In this document: piece after piece, positions 9,095 to 18,647 of the stretch
How positions within the stretch are numbered: position 1 is the first letter of the stretch
Layout: each line of letters begins with the position of its first letter
Source of the DNA: Pseudoxanthomonas mexicana
GTDB lineage: Bacteria; Pseudomonadota; Gammaproteobacteria; Xanthomonadales; Xanthomonadaceae
Assembly: GCF_010093385.1 (NCBI RefSeq)
Contig: NZ_PDWV01000019.1
Coordinates: 1 to 64,000, forward strand
DNA length: 64,000 nt
Direction: 5' to 3'
Translations under genes and position numbers: made by a program
Notes under the pieces: generated by a model
Told to the model about the DNA's origin: nothing
What the model saw: the letters and a program-made list of their open reading frames with translations, nothing else
Databases searched by the model: none

Positions 9095-10498
9095 TCAGGC
9101 GAGACCCAGGCCCGGGATCGCCGTGATCGCGTCCGGATCGAATCCGGCCAGCTCCGCGAAATGGCGGCCACGCGCGACGTAGTCCTTGTACTGACCGAAG
9201 CTGGGCGCGCCGGGCGACAGAAGCACCACGCCCTCGCCGCCCAGCGCCCCGCGCGCGGCCGTCATCGCCTCCGGCAGCGTCTCGACGCCGATCAGCGTGA
9301 ACCCCGCCTCCTGCGCCACCGGTGCGAGCAACGCGTGGATGCGCGGGCCATTGGCGCCCATCGTGATGAGGGTGGCCGGCGCGTCGTGGCGCATGTGCGC
9401 CGCGAAATCGGACCAGTCCACACCCCGGTCGTGCCCACCGACTAGCAGCGCGATGCGCCGTCCCGCGAAGCAGTCCAGCGCGGCCAGCGTGGCGTGCGGC
9501 GTGGTGCTGATGGAATCGTTGACCCAGGTGATGCCGTCGCGCGTCCCCATCGTCGGCAGACGGTTGGGCAGCGGACGGAACGACTGCGCCTGCGCGGCCA
9601 GCGGCAGCGCATCGATGCCCCGCGCCTCCAGCGCCGTCAGCACAGCGCACAGGTTGCTCCGGTTGTGGCGTCCCGGCAGCGGTAGCGGGCGGGTGTCCAT
9701 GACGAACACGTTGCCCCGGTACAGATCGTCCTCGCGCAGGTGCCAACCGTCGTCACGGTTGAACCAGCGTACGTCGCTGTGCGGCAGCGCCAATGCGGCC
9801 AGCCGCGGATCAGCGGCGTTGAGCACGGCGATGCGCGGGTGTGCGTCCATGACGAGCTTCAGCTTGTCCTCGATGTAACGCGCCTCGCTGCCGTGCCAGT
9901 CCAGGTGCTCGGGGAACAGGTTCAGGACGATCGCCACGTCCGGGCGTGCGCCGCTGTCGGCGACATCGCCGGTCTGATAGCTGGACAGTTCGATGGCCCA
10001 TTCGTCCGGCGCCGGCCGAGGATCCAGCACCTCCAGCATCGGCAGACCGATATTGCCCGCCAGGACGGTGCGCTTTCCCGCCGCACGCAGCAGATGCGCG
10101 AGCAGCGAGGTGGTCGTGCTCTTGCCCTTGGTGCCGGTGACGCAGAACGTATGCGGGACCACGCCGTCGTCGCCCGCGTGTTCGCCGAACCACAGGCCGG
10201 TGCCCCCGATGAAGCGGGTGCCTGCCCCGGCCGCGGTCACTGCCGCGGGGGTGTAGGGGCTGATACCGGGCGACTTGATGACGATCTCGAACGCGGACAG
10301 GCGTTCGGCGCCCGCTTCTATCTCCACCGACAGCAGCGGGTCGCCCAGCGCCGCGGCGTCCGCGGCTTCCTGTTCGTTGCAGAACAGCGTCAGCGGCAGC
10401 GAGGGCTGCCGCACACGCACGGCGTGATGCGCGGCGCGGCCTTCACGTCCCCATCCCCACAGCGCGACACGCCGACCCTCAAGCTGCGAAATTCGCAC
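9095..10498 (-). CDS. murD2: UDP-N-acetylmuramoyl-L-alanine--L-glutamate ligase (MurD2)
   Basis: 467 residues from a GTG at 10498, chosen because GGGAG lies 6 bases upstream and the Rossmann domain ([11 protein letters not shown]) starts right after. It is a Mur ligase with the ATP loop TGTKGKST at 121-128, [11 protein letters not shown] in the centre and [12 protein letters not shown] in the C-terminal domain. In Xanthomonas, MurD2 adds L-Glu (not D-Glu) to UDP-MurNAc-L-Ala and the partner MurL then epimerises it. The gene overlaps the end of murL by 20 bases, which supports this role over canonical MurD. Confidence 0.87.
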   Translation of the reverse strand: MRISQLEGRRVALWGWGREGRAAHHAVRVRQPSLPLTLFCNEQEAADAAALGDPLLSVEIEAGAERLSAFEIVIKSPGISPYTPAAVTAAGAGTRFIGGTGLWFGEHAGDDGVVPHTFCVTGTKGKSTTTSLLAHLLRAAGKRTVLAGNIGLPMLEVLDPRPAPDEWAIELSSYQTGDVADSGARPDVAIVLNLFPEHLDWHGSEARYIEDKLKLVMDAHPRIAVLNAADPRLAALALPHSDVRWFNRDDGWHLREDDLYRGNVFVMDTRPLPLPGRHNRSNLCAVLTALEARGIDALPLAAQAQSFRPLPNRLPTMGTRDGITWVNDSISTTPHATLAALDCFAGRRIALLVGGHDRGVDWSDFAAHMRHDAPATLITMGANGPRIHALLAPVAQEAGFTLIGVETLPEAMTAARGALGGEGVVLLSPGAPSFGQYKDYVARGRHFAELAGFDPDAITAIPGLGLA

Positions 10499-11834
10499 GC
10501 AGGCGCTCCCACAGCGCAGCAGGAATGCGGTGCTCGCCACCGATTTCCAGCAACGGCGCCACGACCAGTTCTGATGCGTCGAGTTGCGGGCGGATCTCGC
10601 GGTTGAAACGCGCGACGATCGCGTCCTCGCGCCACTCCGGCCGGTCACCCAGCGCGGCCATCGCCGCGCGCGATTCCTGGCCTTCGCCGACGCATTCGAA
10701 AGGCTTGTGGTCCTGATACTCCAGCAAGGCGTCGAAGCCGCCGGTCTGGTTCGCGTCGTCCAACAGGTTGCGCCCGAAAATGCCGACGAGGCGTGGCTTC
10801 GGCATGAACGGCGCCAGCGCGAGGAACACGAAGTGGCATTTCGGGCACACGCCGCACCAGCGGTTGGTGGGACGCTCGCCCAGCAGATGGAAATTGCGGT
10901 TGCAACTGGAGAAATGCGCGTCGTAATGATCGGTGCGGGCGAACTGCCGCGCCACCGCCAACTCCGACAGCGGCCGCAGCAGCGAGTAGTACTGCAGGTC
11001 CGCAGCCACGTGCGACTGCACGTACGCGCCGAACGCGCTCTCGAACGCCCAGCCCTTCGACCACTGGTGGTTCACCTCGCCGGTGCCCGGGATCATGCTG
11101 CCGTAGCTGGCCGAACGCTCATTGGAGAACACCACCTGGTCCACGCTGTGCAGCAGCGCCGCCAGGACCATGATCGCCGAGTTGATCGCGGTGACCGGGA
11201 TATGCCCGTTCCATGCGCCCTGGCGGTTGTACTCGAACAGCTCCGGCGCCAGCGCGCGGCCGATGTTGAGCGTCGGCAGGCCGGTACGGGCCGCGCAGGC
11301 GGCGATCAGTTGCGAACCACCGATCCAGGTGACGGTCTGCTCGACGCCCGCGCCACGCAGCGCCTCGATGCTGACCAGCGAATCCTTGCCGCCGCCGATG
11401 GCGACCAGCGCATGCTCGCGCAATCCGGCCGCGGCCGCCGGTGCCGGCGCCTGCGCCGCAACCGGGAAGCGCACGCGACCGTGCAGGCTCAAGCCATTGC
11501 GATACGCAAACTCGCCCAGGCCGTGCACGTAGACCTGTTCCATCAGCACCGCGGTGGCGGCGTCGATGGCATAGCCCTCGATGCGGATCTCGTTCGGCAC
11601 CGCCGCCTTGTAGTAACTGACGCCGGTGATCAGGTGCAGCAGGCGCACGGCGTGCTCGACGGCCTGTGCGCGAGTGGCGTCCAGCGCGAACGGCGCGCCC
11701 GGGATCGTCACGGTCTCTGTAAGCTCGGGGCCTTCGTCGAAGGCGTACACCAACCGCGCGACGCCGGTCTCCGCATCGAAGGAACAGCGGACGAAACGGA
11801 AGGCGCGGATGCTGGATTTGTCGAAGGTCGTCAT
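10479..11834 (-). CDS. murL: UDP-N-acetylmuramoyl-L-alanyl-L-glutamate epimerase (MurL)
   Basis: 451 residues. MurL is the ATP-dependent glycopeptidyl-glutamate epimerase described in Xanthomonas oryzae, which converts the terminal L-Glu of UDP-MurNAc-L-Ala-L-Glu to D-Glu and so bypasses glutamate racemase. The central domain has a PP-loop-like GGGKDS at 147-152. A cysteine-rich stretch follows near residues 310-335 ([21 protein letters not shown]), typical of the family. Its ATG overlaps the stop of the upstream membrane protein by 4 bases and its 3' end overlaps murD2. Assignment rests on the PP-loop architecture and the murD2 partner. Confidence 0.88.
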   Translation of the reverse strand: MTTFDKSSIRAFRFVRCSFDAETGVARLVYAFDEGPELTETVTIPGAPFALDATRAQAVEHAVRLLHLITGVSYYKAAVPNEIRIEGYAIDAATAVLMEQVYVHGLGEFAYRNGLSLHGRVRFPVAAQAPAPAAAAGLREHALVAIGGGKDSLVSIEALRGAGVEQTVTWIGGSQLIAACAARTGLPTLNIGRALAPELFEYNRQGAWNGHIPVTAINSAIMVLAALLHSVDQVVFSNERSASYGSMIPGTGEVNHQWSKGWAFESAFGAYVQSHVAADLQYYSLLRPLSELAVARQFARTDHYDAHFSSCNRNFHLLGERPTNRWCGVCPKCHFVFLALAPFMPKPRLVGIFGRNLLDDANQTGGFDALLEYQDHKPFECVGEGQESRAAMAALGDRPEWREDAIVARFNREIRPQLDASELVVAPLLEIGGEHRIPAALWERLRANFAA

Positions 11835-12325
11835 GCGTGATCCGTGGAAGGAACGGCCTGGCGGCGCAGGTAGCGGCGGCAGGCGAAGTATTCAAGAACG
11901 AACAGCGGTACGGCGCCGAACAGCACGGCCGCCACGGAACCGTAGAAGATGATGACAGGCAACCAGGCCAGCGCCTCCGCGAATCCTGCCGGCCTGCTGG
12001 CCGCCAGCTGGTCGATGCCGGTGGCCACTACCGCCCAGCCGGCGATCGCGAACGGCAGCAGCAGGAAGATCGCCAGCAGAACGCGCAGCGCCATGCCGCC
12101 GGCCTTCCATTGACGTCCGGCCGCGCTGGCACGCGCATGCCAGCGGGTGACGGACCACGCGCCGAACCCGGCCGCCAGCACCGTGGCCGGCAGAAGGCGC
12201 AACGCGGATGCCAGCTCCGCCATTCCGGGCGTGCGGCGGTCCGCGTCCATGAGCAACACGACCGCGACGGTCAGTGCCGCAGCGGCCATCAGGCTGGACA
12301 CCATGAATTCAGTCCGCGGCGACAT
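11831..12325 (-). CDS. four-helix membrane protein of unknown function, coupled to murL
   Basis: 164 residues with four hydrophobic segments at about 8-28, 40-58, 78-105 and 120-148 and a basic C-terminus. I do not recognise a named domain. The ATG at 12325 has GGAG 9 bases upstream and overlaps the lysC-lysA 3' end by 17 bases; an internal ATG at 12304 is an alternative. Its stop overlaps the murL start by 4 bases. The tight coupling between a DAP/lysine enzyme and the MurL/MurD2 pair hints at an envelope role, but this is context only. Confidence 0.7.
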   Translation of the reverse strand: MSPRTEFMVSSLMAAAALTVAVVLLMDADRRTPGMAELASALRLLPATVLAAGFGAWSVTRWHARASAAGRQWKAGGMALRVLLAIFLLLPFAIAGWAVVATGIDQLAASRPAGFAEALAWLPVIIFYGSVAAVLFGAVPLFVLEYFACRRYLRRQAVPSTDHA

Positions 12326-14939
12326 CGCCGGGCACTCCTTCCATCACGTCTTCCGCCGGCAGGCCGCGCAGGTTGTAGTGGCTGGCCATCACGTAGCCGT
12401 AGGCACCCGCGTCGGAGAACAGCAGCACGTCGCCCTCGGCTGTCGCCGACGGCAGCCGGCGACGCTTGCCGAAGATGTCGCTGGATTCGCAGATCGGACC
12501 CACCACATCGAACGCTTCCTGTTCCGCATCATCCAGGCGCGACAGGTTGGCCACATCGTGCCAAGCGTCGTACAGCGCGGGGCGTATCAGCGTGTGCATG
12601 CCGGCATCGCTGCCCACCCGGCGGATGCCCAGCTTCTCCACCACCTGGGTGACCTGGGCCAACAGCACCCCGCATTCGGCTACCAGATAGCGACCCGGCT
12701 CGATCACCAGTTGATAGCCGGGATACGCCGCCTTGATCGCCGCGAGACCTTCGCCCCAGGCCGCCAGATCGAAGGGTTCGTCCGTTTCCGCATAGGGGAT
12801 GGGCAGTCCGCCCCCGATGTCGATGGTCTCGATGGTGCCGATCTGGTCCGCCAGCCCGCCCAGCTCGTCGGCGATCTGGTTCCAGTGCTGCGCGCTTTCC
12901 ACGCCGCTGCCCAGGTGCGCGTGCAGGCCGACGACGCGCGCGTCCAGCGCACGCGCGGCGGACAGGAACTCCTCGAGCTTCACCAGCGGCAGGCCGAACT
13001 TGGATGTCTTGCCGCCGGTCTTCACCTTGTCGTGGTGGCCGTCGCCGCGCCCCAGGTCCACCCGCAGCCACAGGCGCCGGCCGCGGAACACCTCCGGCCA
13101 GTGCTGCAGCGCTTCCACATTGTCGAGCGTGACATTGATGCCGCGCTCCAGGGCGAAGGCGTACTCCTCGCGCGGTGCGAAGCTGGGCGTGAACAGCACA
13201 CGCTCCATCGGCAGCGAAGGCGCCACCTCGAACACGCGCTCGAGTTCGCCGCGGGACACGCATTCCAGGCCGAAGCCCTCCTCCACCAGCGTCCGCAGGA
13301 TGTCGGGATGCGAGTTGGCCTTGATCGCGAAGAAACGCCGGTCGACCGCCGCGATGCCCGCCAGTGCGCGGGCGCGGGCGCGCACCACGTCCAGGTTGTA
13401 GACGTAGCGGGGTGTGCCCGCCTGCGCCAGCGACAGCAGATGCCTGCGCGCAGCGGATGCGCTCCACCAGCGCACGCCGCGATGGCGCACGGCACCGTTG
13501 ATCTCGCGCCAACTGGGTCCGAACACGCTGGCCTCGTCGGTCGGCATGGCGCCGCTGTCGATCAGGGCCTCGTGCAGCAGCGGCAGCATGCCCTCGGCAT
13601 CGGCCTCGTCGATCACGAAGGTCAGGTTGAGGTCGTTGGACGACTGCGAGATCAGGTGCACGCGTTCGCGGCCGAACATGGCCCAGACATCGGACAGCTT
13701 GTGCAGCAGCGAGCGCATGCCGCGCCCGACCAGGGTGATGGCCGTGCATGGCGCGATCACCTTCCCCCGGCAGATCTCGGCCAGGTCGGCCGACAGCGCG
13801 GCCAGCACGTCGGTGCTGACCAGGTTCTCGCTGGGATCCAGCGACACGGTGACGTTGGTCTCCGACGAACCGATCAGGTCCACCGACAGGCCATGCTTCT
13901 TGAAACGGGCGAACACGTCGGCCAGGAAGCCGACCTGCTGCCACATGCCGATGCCTTCCATCGACACCAGCACGATGCCGTTGCGGCGGCTGATGGCCTT
14001 TACGCCCGGCACGGTCAGGGCATTGCCGTCGATGGTGGTCCCCGGCAGGTCCGGGCGCTCGGTATCGAGGATCGCCATGGGCACGCCGGCGTCGCGGCAG
14101 GGCTTGATGGAACGGGGATGCAGCACCTTCGCGCCGGTGGTCGCGATTTCCTGCGCTTCGTAGTAATCCAGCCGCGTCAGCAGTCGGGCATCGGGCACTT
14201 CGCGCGGGTTCGCGCTGAACATGCCGGGCACATCGGTCCAGATCTCAACGCGCTGCGCACCCAGCAGTGCGCCGAAGTAGGCGGCGGAGGTATCCGAACC
14301 ACCGCGCCCGAGGATGGCGGTGCCGCCATCGGCATGCCGGGAGATGAAACCCTGCGTCAGCAGCATGGTCGTCGGCTGGCCGGCGAACGCGCGGCGCCAG
14401 TCCTGGTCCGGCGCGGTGTTGCACGACACCGACAGTCGTTGCGCCCACGGACTCTGGTTGGGCAGGAAGTTCGCCTGCAGCCAGTGGCGGGCGTCCACCC
14501 AGCCGAAATCCAGCCCCTGCGCGCGCAGATAGGCCACACCGAGGGTGGACGAGAGCAGCTCGCCCTGCGCCAGCACCTCGGCCTGCCAGTCCAGCGTGCG
14601 GGTCGCGGCACGCGCATCGACCAGCAGGTTGCGCAGCGCCGCCAGGCGGTCGCCCAGCACGGCGTCGGCATCCAGCTCCAGTTCGACAAGGAACTCGCGG
14701 TGGCGGTGTTCCAGTTTCGCCACGCGCTCGGCGCTGTCGGCCGCGCCGTCGGCGATGGCGGTCAGTTCATTGGTGACGCCGGACAGCGCCGACACCACGA
14801 CCAGCACGCGAACACCCTGCTCTTCCGCCCGCTGTTTCGCCAGTTTGCCGATCGTGTTCCAGCGATGGCGGCGCGACACCGAGGTGCCGCCGAACTTGAG
14901 GACGATCCAACGATCAGACGCGGGAGTGGCAGAAGGCAT
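12309..14939 (-). CDS. lysAC: bifunctional aspartokinase / diaminopimelate decarboxylase
   Basis: 876 residues, a fusion of both ends of lysine synthesis. Residues 1 to about 460 are aspartokinase: KFGGTS at 15-20, GRGGSDTSA in the nucleotide site, and ACT-like regulatory repeats (SMEGIGMWQQVG; LVGRGMRSLL). The second half is PLP-dependent DAP decarboxylase, with the PLP lysine at K540 (FFAIKANSHP), HLGSGVES, IDIGGGLPIPY, EPGRYLVAECG and CESSDIFGK. The fusion is known from xanthomonads. The start at 14939 was chosen at the conserved N-terminus; the frame is open further upstream to 15095 without homology. It is the first gene of the operon with murL and murD2. Confidence 0.95.
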   Translation of the reverse strand: MPSATPASDRWIVLKFGGTSVSRRHRWNTIGKLAKQRAEEQGVRVLVVVSALSGVTNELTAIADGAADSAERVAKLEHRHREFLVELELDADAVLGDRLAALRNLLVDARAATRTLDWQAEVLAQGELLSSTLGVAYLRAQGLDFGWVDARHWLQANFLPNQSPWAQRLSVSCNTAPDQDWRRAFAGQPTTMLLTQGFISRHADGGTAILGRGGSDTSAAYFGALLGAQRVEIWTDVPGMFSANPREVPDARLLTRLDYYEAQEIATTGAKVLHPRSIKPCRDAGVPMAILDTERPDLPGTTIDGNALTVPGVKAISRRNGIVLVSMEGIGMWQQVGFLADVFARFKKHGLSVDLIGSSETNVTVSLDPSENLVSTDVLAALSADLAEICRGKVIAPCTAITLVGRGMRSLLHKLSDVWAMFGRERVHLISQSSNDLNLTFVIDEADAEGMLPLLHEALIDSGAMPTDEASVFGPSWREINGAVRHRGVRWWSASAARRHLLSLAQAGTPRYVYNLDVVRARARALAGIAAVDRRFFAIKANSHPDILRTLVEEGFGLECVSRGELERVFEVAPSLPMERVLFTPSFAPREEYAFALERGINVTLDNVEALQHWPEVFRGRRLWLRVDLGRGDGHHDKVKTGGKTSKFGLPLVKLEEFLSAARALDARVVGLHAHLGSGVESAQHWNQIADELGGLADQIGTIETIDIGGGLPIPYAETDEPFDLAAWGEGLAAIKAAYPGYQLVIEPGRYLVAECGVLLAQVTQVVEKLGIRRVGSDAGMHTLIRPALYDAWHDVANLSRLDDAEQEAFDVVGPICESSDIFGKRRRLPSATAEGDVLLFSDAGAYGYVMASHYNLRGLPAEDVMEGVPGDVAAD

Positions 14940-15093
14940 GGATAGAGTGGCGAGGATGCCCGAACCCTTCGGGCGTGAACCGTCGATTCTAGCCCAAGGC
15001 CCCGCGTGCGACCCGGACCGTACCGCATGCAACGAACCCCGTCGGCAGCCACCCGACTTGATAAGCTGCCCGGCCCCCACGCGAATCCCCCCC

Positions 15094-15972
15094 ATGACCT
15101 CTCGCCGCTACGTCCAGCTGGACGTGTTCGCCGACCGCCCCGGCGCGGGCAATCCACTGGCCGTCGTCCTCGACGCCGCCGGGCTCGATGACGCCGCCAT
15201 GCAGGCCATCGCCCGCTGGACGCGATTGCCGGAAACCACCTTCGTCTTCGCGCCCACGCGCCCGGATGCCAGCTACGCCGTGCGCATGTTCAGCCCGCGC
15301 CGCGAGGTGCCGTTCGCCGGTCATCCCAGCGTCGGTACCGCGCACGTGGTACTCGATGCCGGCCTTGCAGCCCCCGTCGATGGCCTGCTGCTGCAGGAAG
15401 GTGCGGCCGGCGTGCTGCCGCTGCGCGTCGAGGGCGACGGCGCGGCGCGTACGATCGCCGTGCGCACGCCGCGCGCGACCGTGGTGAAGGAAGGCGATCG
15501 CGCAGGCGACGCGCTGCTGGGTGCCGCCCTCGCGACCCTGCCACCCGGCGAGCTGCCGCCCGCCCTGGTCGATGGCGGCCGCCGTTGGTGGCTGGCCGAG
15601 GTGCGCGACGAAGCCGCGCTGCGGACCGCCACGCCCGACTGGGATGCGATCAGTGCCCTGGCGCGGGCCACCGACAGCATGGGCGTGTGCGCCTACTCAC
15701 GCACACCGGGCCGCGACTACGACCTGGCCGTGCGCGCCTTCGTCGGTGCCCCGGCGGCGTTCGAGGACGCGGCATCCGGTGCGGCGAACGCCACGCTGGC
15801 GGCGGGGCTGAAATCACGCGATGCCCTCCCCGGCCGTGACGGACGCTACGTCGTCAGCCAGGGCCGCGAGGTGGGCTACGACGCCCGCCTGCAGTTGCGC
15901 GTCGACGGCGCCGGCGATGTCTGGTCCGGCGGCCATGTGCGCACCATCGTGACCGGGCAGATCGACTGGTGA
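15094..15972 (+). CDS. PhzF family isomerase/epimerase
   Basis: 292 residues. Two-lobed diaminopimelate-epimerase-like fold. The N-terminus RRYVQLDVFADRPGAGNPLAVV and the motif RLPETTFVF (candidate catalytic E47) match PhzF, as does FSPRREVPFAGHPSVGTAH. A C-terminal FEDAASGAANA block completes the family pattern. No phenazine genes are nearby, so a housekeeping isomerase of unknown substrate is more likely than phenazine synthesis. The ATG at 15094 follows a C-rich stretch with no good ribosome site. The gene is divergent from the lysC-lysA fusion. Confidence 0.9.
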   Translation: MTSRRYVQLDVFADRPGAGNPLAVVLDAAGLDDAAMQAIARWTRLPETTFVFAPTRPDASYAVRMFSPRREVPFAGHPSVGTAHVVLDAGLAAPVDGLLLQEGAAGVLPLRVEGDGAARTIAVRTPRATVVKEGDRAGDALLGAALATLPPGELPPALVDGGRRWWLAEVRDEAALRTATPDWDAISALARATDSMGVCAYSRTPGRDYDLAVRAFVGAPAAFEDAASGAANATLAAGLKSRDALPGRDGRYVVSQGREVGYDARLQLRVDGAGDVWSGGHVRTIVTGQIDW

Positions 15973-15987
15973 TGCGTTCGCGCCCAC

Positions 15988-16107
15988 TGTAGGAGCGACG
16001 TGAGTCGCGACCGCAAGGCAGGCGGCACGAGGAACCCCTGGTGTATGCACGCGCCACGCATCGCCGCTCACCCAACGCCCCGGTCGCGACTTACATCGCT
16101 CCTGCAG
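15988..16107. repeat. REPIN-like pair of inverted GTAG-type extragenic palindromes
   Basis: Positions 15988-16012 read TGTAGGAGCGACGTGAGTCG and continue CGACC. Positions 16082-16107 carry the same element inverted, with only a few changes when reverse-complemented. Each copy contains its own small hairpin (GCGAC/GTCGC around a 4-base loop). About 70 bases separate the arms. This fits the GTAG-headed REP families of Pseudomonas and xanthomonads arranged as a REPIN. It lies between the convergent PhzF and amidohydrolase genes. Confidence 0.75.
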
Positions 16108-16116
16108 ATGTAGCCG

Positions 16117-17790
16117 TTACTCTGCCTCGTACACCGCCTTGCCATCCACCCACGTCGAACGGACGTGCAGGTCGTCGAGCTGCTCACCGGGAATCGCCAG
16201 CGGATCCTCATCGAGCACGACGAAGTCCGCACGCAGGCCCGGCGCGAGCCGACCCACTTCGCCTTCGTCATGCGCCGCCCATGCCGCGTCGGCGGTGAAA
16301 CCGCGCAGCGCCTCGGCCGCGCTGAGGCGCTGGTCGGGCATCCAGCCACCCTCGGGCGCATCGTGCCCGTCCTGACGCGTCACTGCGGCGTGTAGGCCGC
16401 GACGCGGATCGACCGATTCCACCGGGAAATCCGATCCCAGCGCCAGCTTCGCGCCGCTCGCCTGCAGGCGCTGCCAGGCATAGGCGCCACGGATGCGTAC
16501 CGGTCCCAGCCGGTCCTGCGCCCATGGCATGTCGGACGTCGCATGCGTGGGCTGCATCGAGGCGATCACGCCCAATGCGGCGAATCGCGGGAATTCCTCC
16601 GGCGCCACCACCTGCGCGTGCTCGACGCGCCAGCGATGATCGGTCTTCGCCGCATCACCCAGCACGCGCGCATAGGCATCCATCACCAGCCGGTTGCCGC
16701 GGTCGCCGATGGCGTGCGTCGCCACCTGCACGCCGCAGCCGCGCGCCTTGCGCATGGCCGCCTCCAGCGCCGCCGGTTCGGTCACCAGCAGGCCACGGTT
16801 GCCGGGATCGTCGCTGTAGTCCTCCAGCAGGGCGGCGCCCCGGCTGCCCAGCGCGCCGTCGGCGTACAGCTTCACGCCCCGCATCTGCAGGCGGCCGCCG
16901 GCATGGCGGTACAGTCCGCCGGCACACAGGTCCGCCAGCGCCGCGTCGTCGCCATCGGCATAGGCGTCGATGCGCAAGGGCAACCGCCCCTCGTCGGCGA
17001 ACTGCTTCATCAGTGCCAGGTCCTCGCGCGATACGCCCATGTCGTGCACGCCGGTGAGTCCGTTGCGCACGGCAGCCTGGGTGGCCTTCTCCAGCGCCTG
17101 CCGGCGGTAAGCCGCATCGGGCGCCGGCACCACCGCATGGACGAGCGACATGGCCGCATCGACGAATACGCCGGTCGGGCGGCCGCCCGCTCGCTCGATA
17201 CGGCCGCCATCCGGTTGCCACTCGCCGTCCAGCGGTCGCGACGCCTTCGCCGAAGCCGCGCGCAGCGCTGCGCTGTTGGCCCAGCCGGCATGGCCGTCCA
17301 CGCGCTCCAGCCACACGGGGCGATCGGGAAAGGCCGCATCCAGGTCGGCGGCGGTGGGAAACGCCTTCTCCGGCCAGTCGTTCTGGTCCCAGCCGCTGCC
17401 CAGCAGCCACGCATTGGCGGGCAGCTGCTTCTCGTATTCGCGCAACCGCGCGATCACGTCCGCCTTGTCGCGCGCGTCCACCAGGTCTGCGCGCATCAGC
17501 GCGTAGCCCAGGCCCATCACATGGCCGTGCGCATCGATCAGGCCGGGAATGACGGTCTTGCCGGGCGCTTCCACGCGGCGGGCGTCGGGATACCGGGCGC
17601 GCAGGTCATCGGCGCCGCCGACAGCGAGAATGCGGCCCTGCGCATCCCAGGCGATCGCCTGCGCAACCGGGTGCGCCGGATCGGACGTGTGCACGCGCTC
17701 CGCCGTCAGCACGTGGACCTGCGCCTGCGCCAGGCCCGCGACAACCACGCATCCCACACCCAATCCCGTCAACCACGCCAGACGCCGCAT
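16117..17790 (-). CDS. exported metal-dependent amidohydrolase (YtcJ-like)
   Basis: 557 residues with a signal peptide (1-23, ending AQAQ). Amidohydrolase family 3: the metal-binding IDAHGHVMG in the N-terminal third, GWDQNDW, HAIGDRGNRLVMDAY and RVEHAQVV in the barrel, and SDFPVESVDPRRGLHAAVTR near the C-terminus. Family members hydrolyse amide or related C-N bonds; the substrate is not predictable. The secreted location suggests scavenging. Its 3' end lies 10 bases from the REPIN-like repeat. Confidence 0.9.
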   Translation of the reverse strand: MRRLAWLTGLGVGCVVVAGLAQAQVHVLTAERVHTSDPAHPVAQAIAWDAQGRILAVGGADDLRARYPDARRVEAPGKTVIPGLIDAHGHVMGLGYALMRADLVDARDKADVIARLREYEKQLPANAWLLGSGWDQNDWPEKAFPTAADLDAAFPDRPVWLERVDGHAGWANSAALRAASAKASRPLDGEWQPDGGRIERAGGRPTGVFVDAAMSLVHAVVPAPDAAYRRQALEKATQAAVRNGLTGVHDMGVSREDLALMKQFADEGRLPLRIDAYADGDDAALADLCAGGLYRHAGGRLQMRGVKLYADGALGSRGAALLEDYSDDPGNRGLLVTEPAALEAAMRKARGCGVQVATHAIGDRGNRLVMDAYARVLGDAAKTDHRWRVEHAQVVAPEEFPRFAALGVIASMQPTHATSDMPWAQDRLGPVRIRGAYAWQRLQASGAKLALGSDFPVESVDPRRGLHAAVTRQDGHDAPEGGWMPDQRLSAAEALRGFTADAAWAAHDEGEVGRLAPGLRADFVVLDEDPLAIPGEQLDDLHVRSTWVDGKAVYEAE

Positions 17791-17849
17791 GCCGCTCTCC
17801 CCAATCGGTCCAGGGCGCGACTATGCGCAATGGCGTCGCGCACGGCAAC

Positions 17850-17873
17850 AAAAGAGGGGCCTTGCGGCCCCTC
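17850..17873 (-). terminator. Rho-independent terminator downstream of the glycine-zipper gene
   Basis: GAGGGGCC (17854-17861), loop TTGC and GGCCCCTC form a perfect 8-bp stem. Read on the minus strand it is followed by four T residues. It lies 63 bases past the stop of the gene at 17936-18637. Confidence 0.75.
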
Positions 17874-17935
17874 GGTTGCGGCATTCCCCTGCCCTGCGAC
17901 GTGGTGCTCGCATGAAAGGCCTGGGCGATGCTTAC

Positions 17936-18637
17936 TTACTCCGGGCGGACGTCCACCCGGATGCGGATACGGTCACCGGGGTGATGATCGGTACGGGCAT
18001 GGTAGGTGCGGTTGCCGTATTCGTAGGTCACGTCGTATCCACTGACACGGCCGTCACCATAGTAATCGTCGCCATAGCGACCATTGCCCGCGGGTACCGG
18101 ATCGCAGACGCGAACCTGTCCCCGCTGCATGCGGCGATCGCGCTGCGCGCTGTCGTAGATCGAGCGCCCGGCCATGCCGCCCACCATCGAGCCCACCGCG
18201 GTCCCGACATAACGGCCGCTGCCGTCGCCGACCTTGCTGCCGAGCACCGCGCCGGCGATGCCACCGATCACCGTGGCGACGGTACGGCCCGTCTCGGCGG
18301 AACGGTCCGGATAGCGGCGGTCGCCGTAGTAGCCGTCGTCGCCATAGCGATCGTCGGGATAGCCGTCGTTGCGATAGCCATCGCGGTATTCGTCGCGGGC
18401 GTATACGTCATCGGCGTTGCGGTAGTAGCAGCGCTGCCCCGTCGTCGTGTTGGCATAGCCGTCATTGCGGCCATAACCATTATCGATGATCGGGTCCACG
18501 CGCACCACGCGCGCATAATCGTAATAGGGCTCGTCGCCGTAGCGATCCGTCGTGCCGTAGTAGCGCGCGGACTGCGCGGATGCCATGCCGGAAGCGAGCA
18601 GGCCGATGGCCAGCACGGTGGCGGATAGACGCTTCAT
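17936..18637 (-). CDS. glycine-zipper 2TM-domain outer-envelope protein (17 kDa antigen-like)
   Basis: 233 residues with a signal peptide (1-21, ending MASAQ). The N-terminal half is a Tyr/Asp/Gly/Arg-rich low-complexity region. Residues about 115-160 hold the glycine zipper (VIGGIAGAVLGSKVGDGSGR; GTAVGSMVGGMAGRSI) typical of the Rick_17kDa_Anti family. The C-terminus (VTYEYGNRTYHARTDHHPGD) also resembles this family. No lipobox cysteine follows the signal peptide. Such proteins insert into or brace the envelope; the precise role is unknown. Its ribosome site lies in the arm of a strong hairpin (18648-18672). Confidence 0.85.
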   Translation of the reverse strand: MKRLSATVLAIGLLASGMASAQSARYYGTTDRYGDEPYYDYARVVRVDPIIDNGYGRNDGYANTTTGQRCYYRNADDVYARDEYRDGYRNDGYPDDRYGDDGYYGDRRYPDRSAETGRTVATVIGGIAGAVLGSKVGDGSGRYVGTAVGSMVGGMAGRSIYDSAQRDRRMQRGQVRVCDPVPAGNGRYGDDYYGDGRVSGYDVTYEYGNRTYHARTDHHPGDRIRIRVDVRPE

Positions 18638-18647
18638 CTCGGGTACT

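Noticed and set aside
9095-10498. Canonical MurD (D-glutamate-adding)
   Set aside because: It overlaps murL and lacks any dcw-cluster neighbours, so the L-Glu-adding MurD2 is more likely.
12147-14945. 932-codon open frame on the plus strand
   Set aside because: It is antisense to the lysC-lysA fusion, has low-complexity Arg/His/Gly-rich translation and no homology; a GC-driven shadow.
15094-15972. Phenazine biosynthesis locus
   Set aside because: Only a PhzF-type isomerase is present; no other phz genes are nearby, and such lone copies are common.
18268-18620. CRISPR-like or tandem DNA repeat in the glycine-zipper gene
   Set aside because: The repeats are degenerate codons for a Tyr/Asp/Gly/Arg-rich protein region, with no equal spacers.
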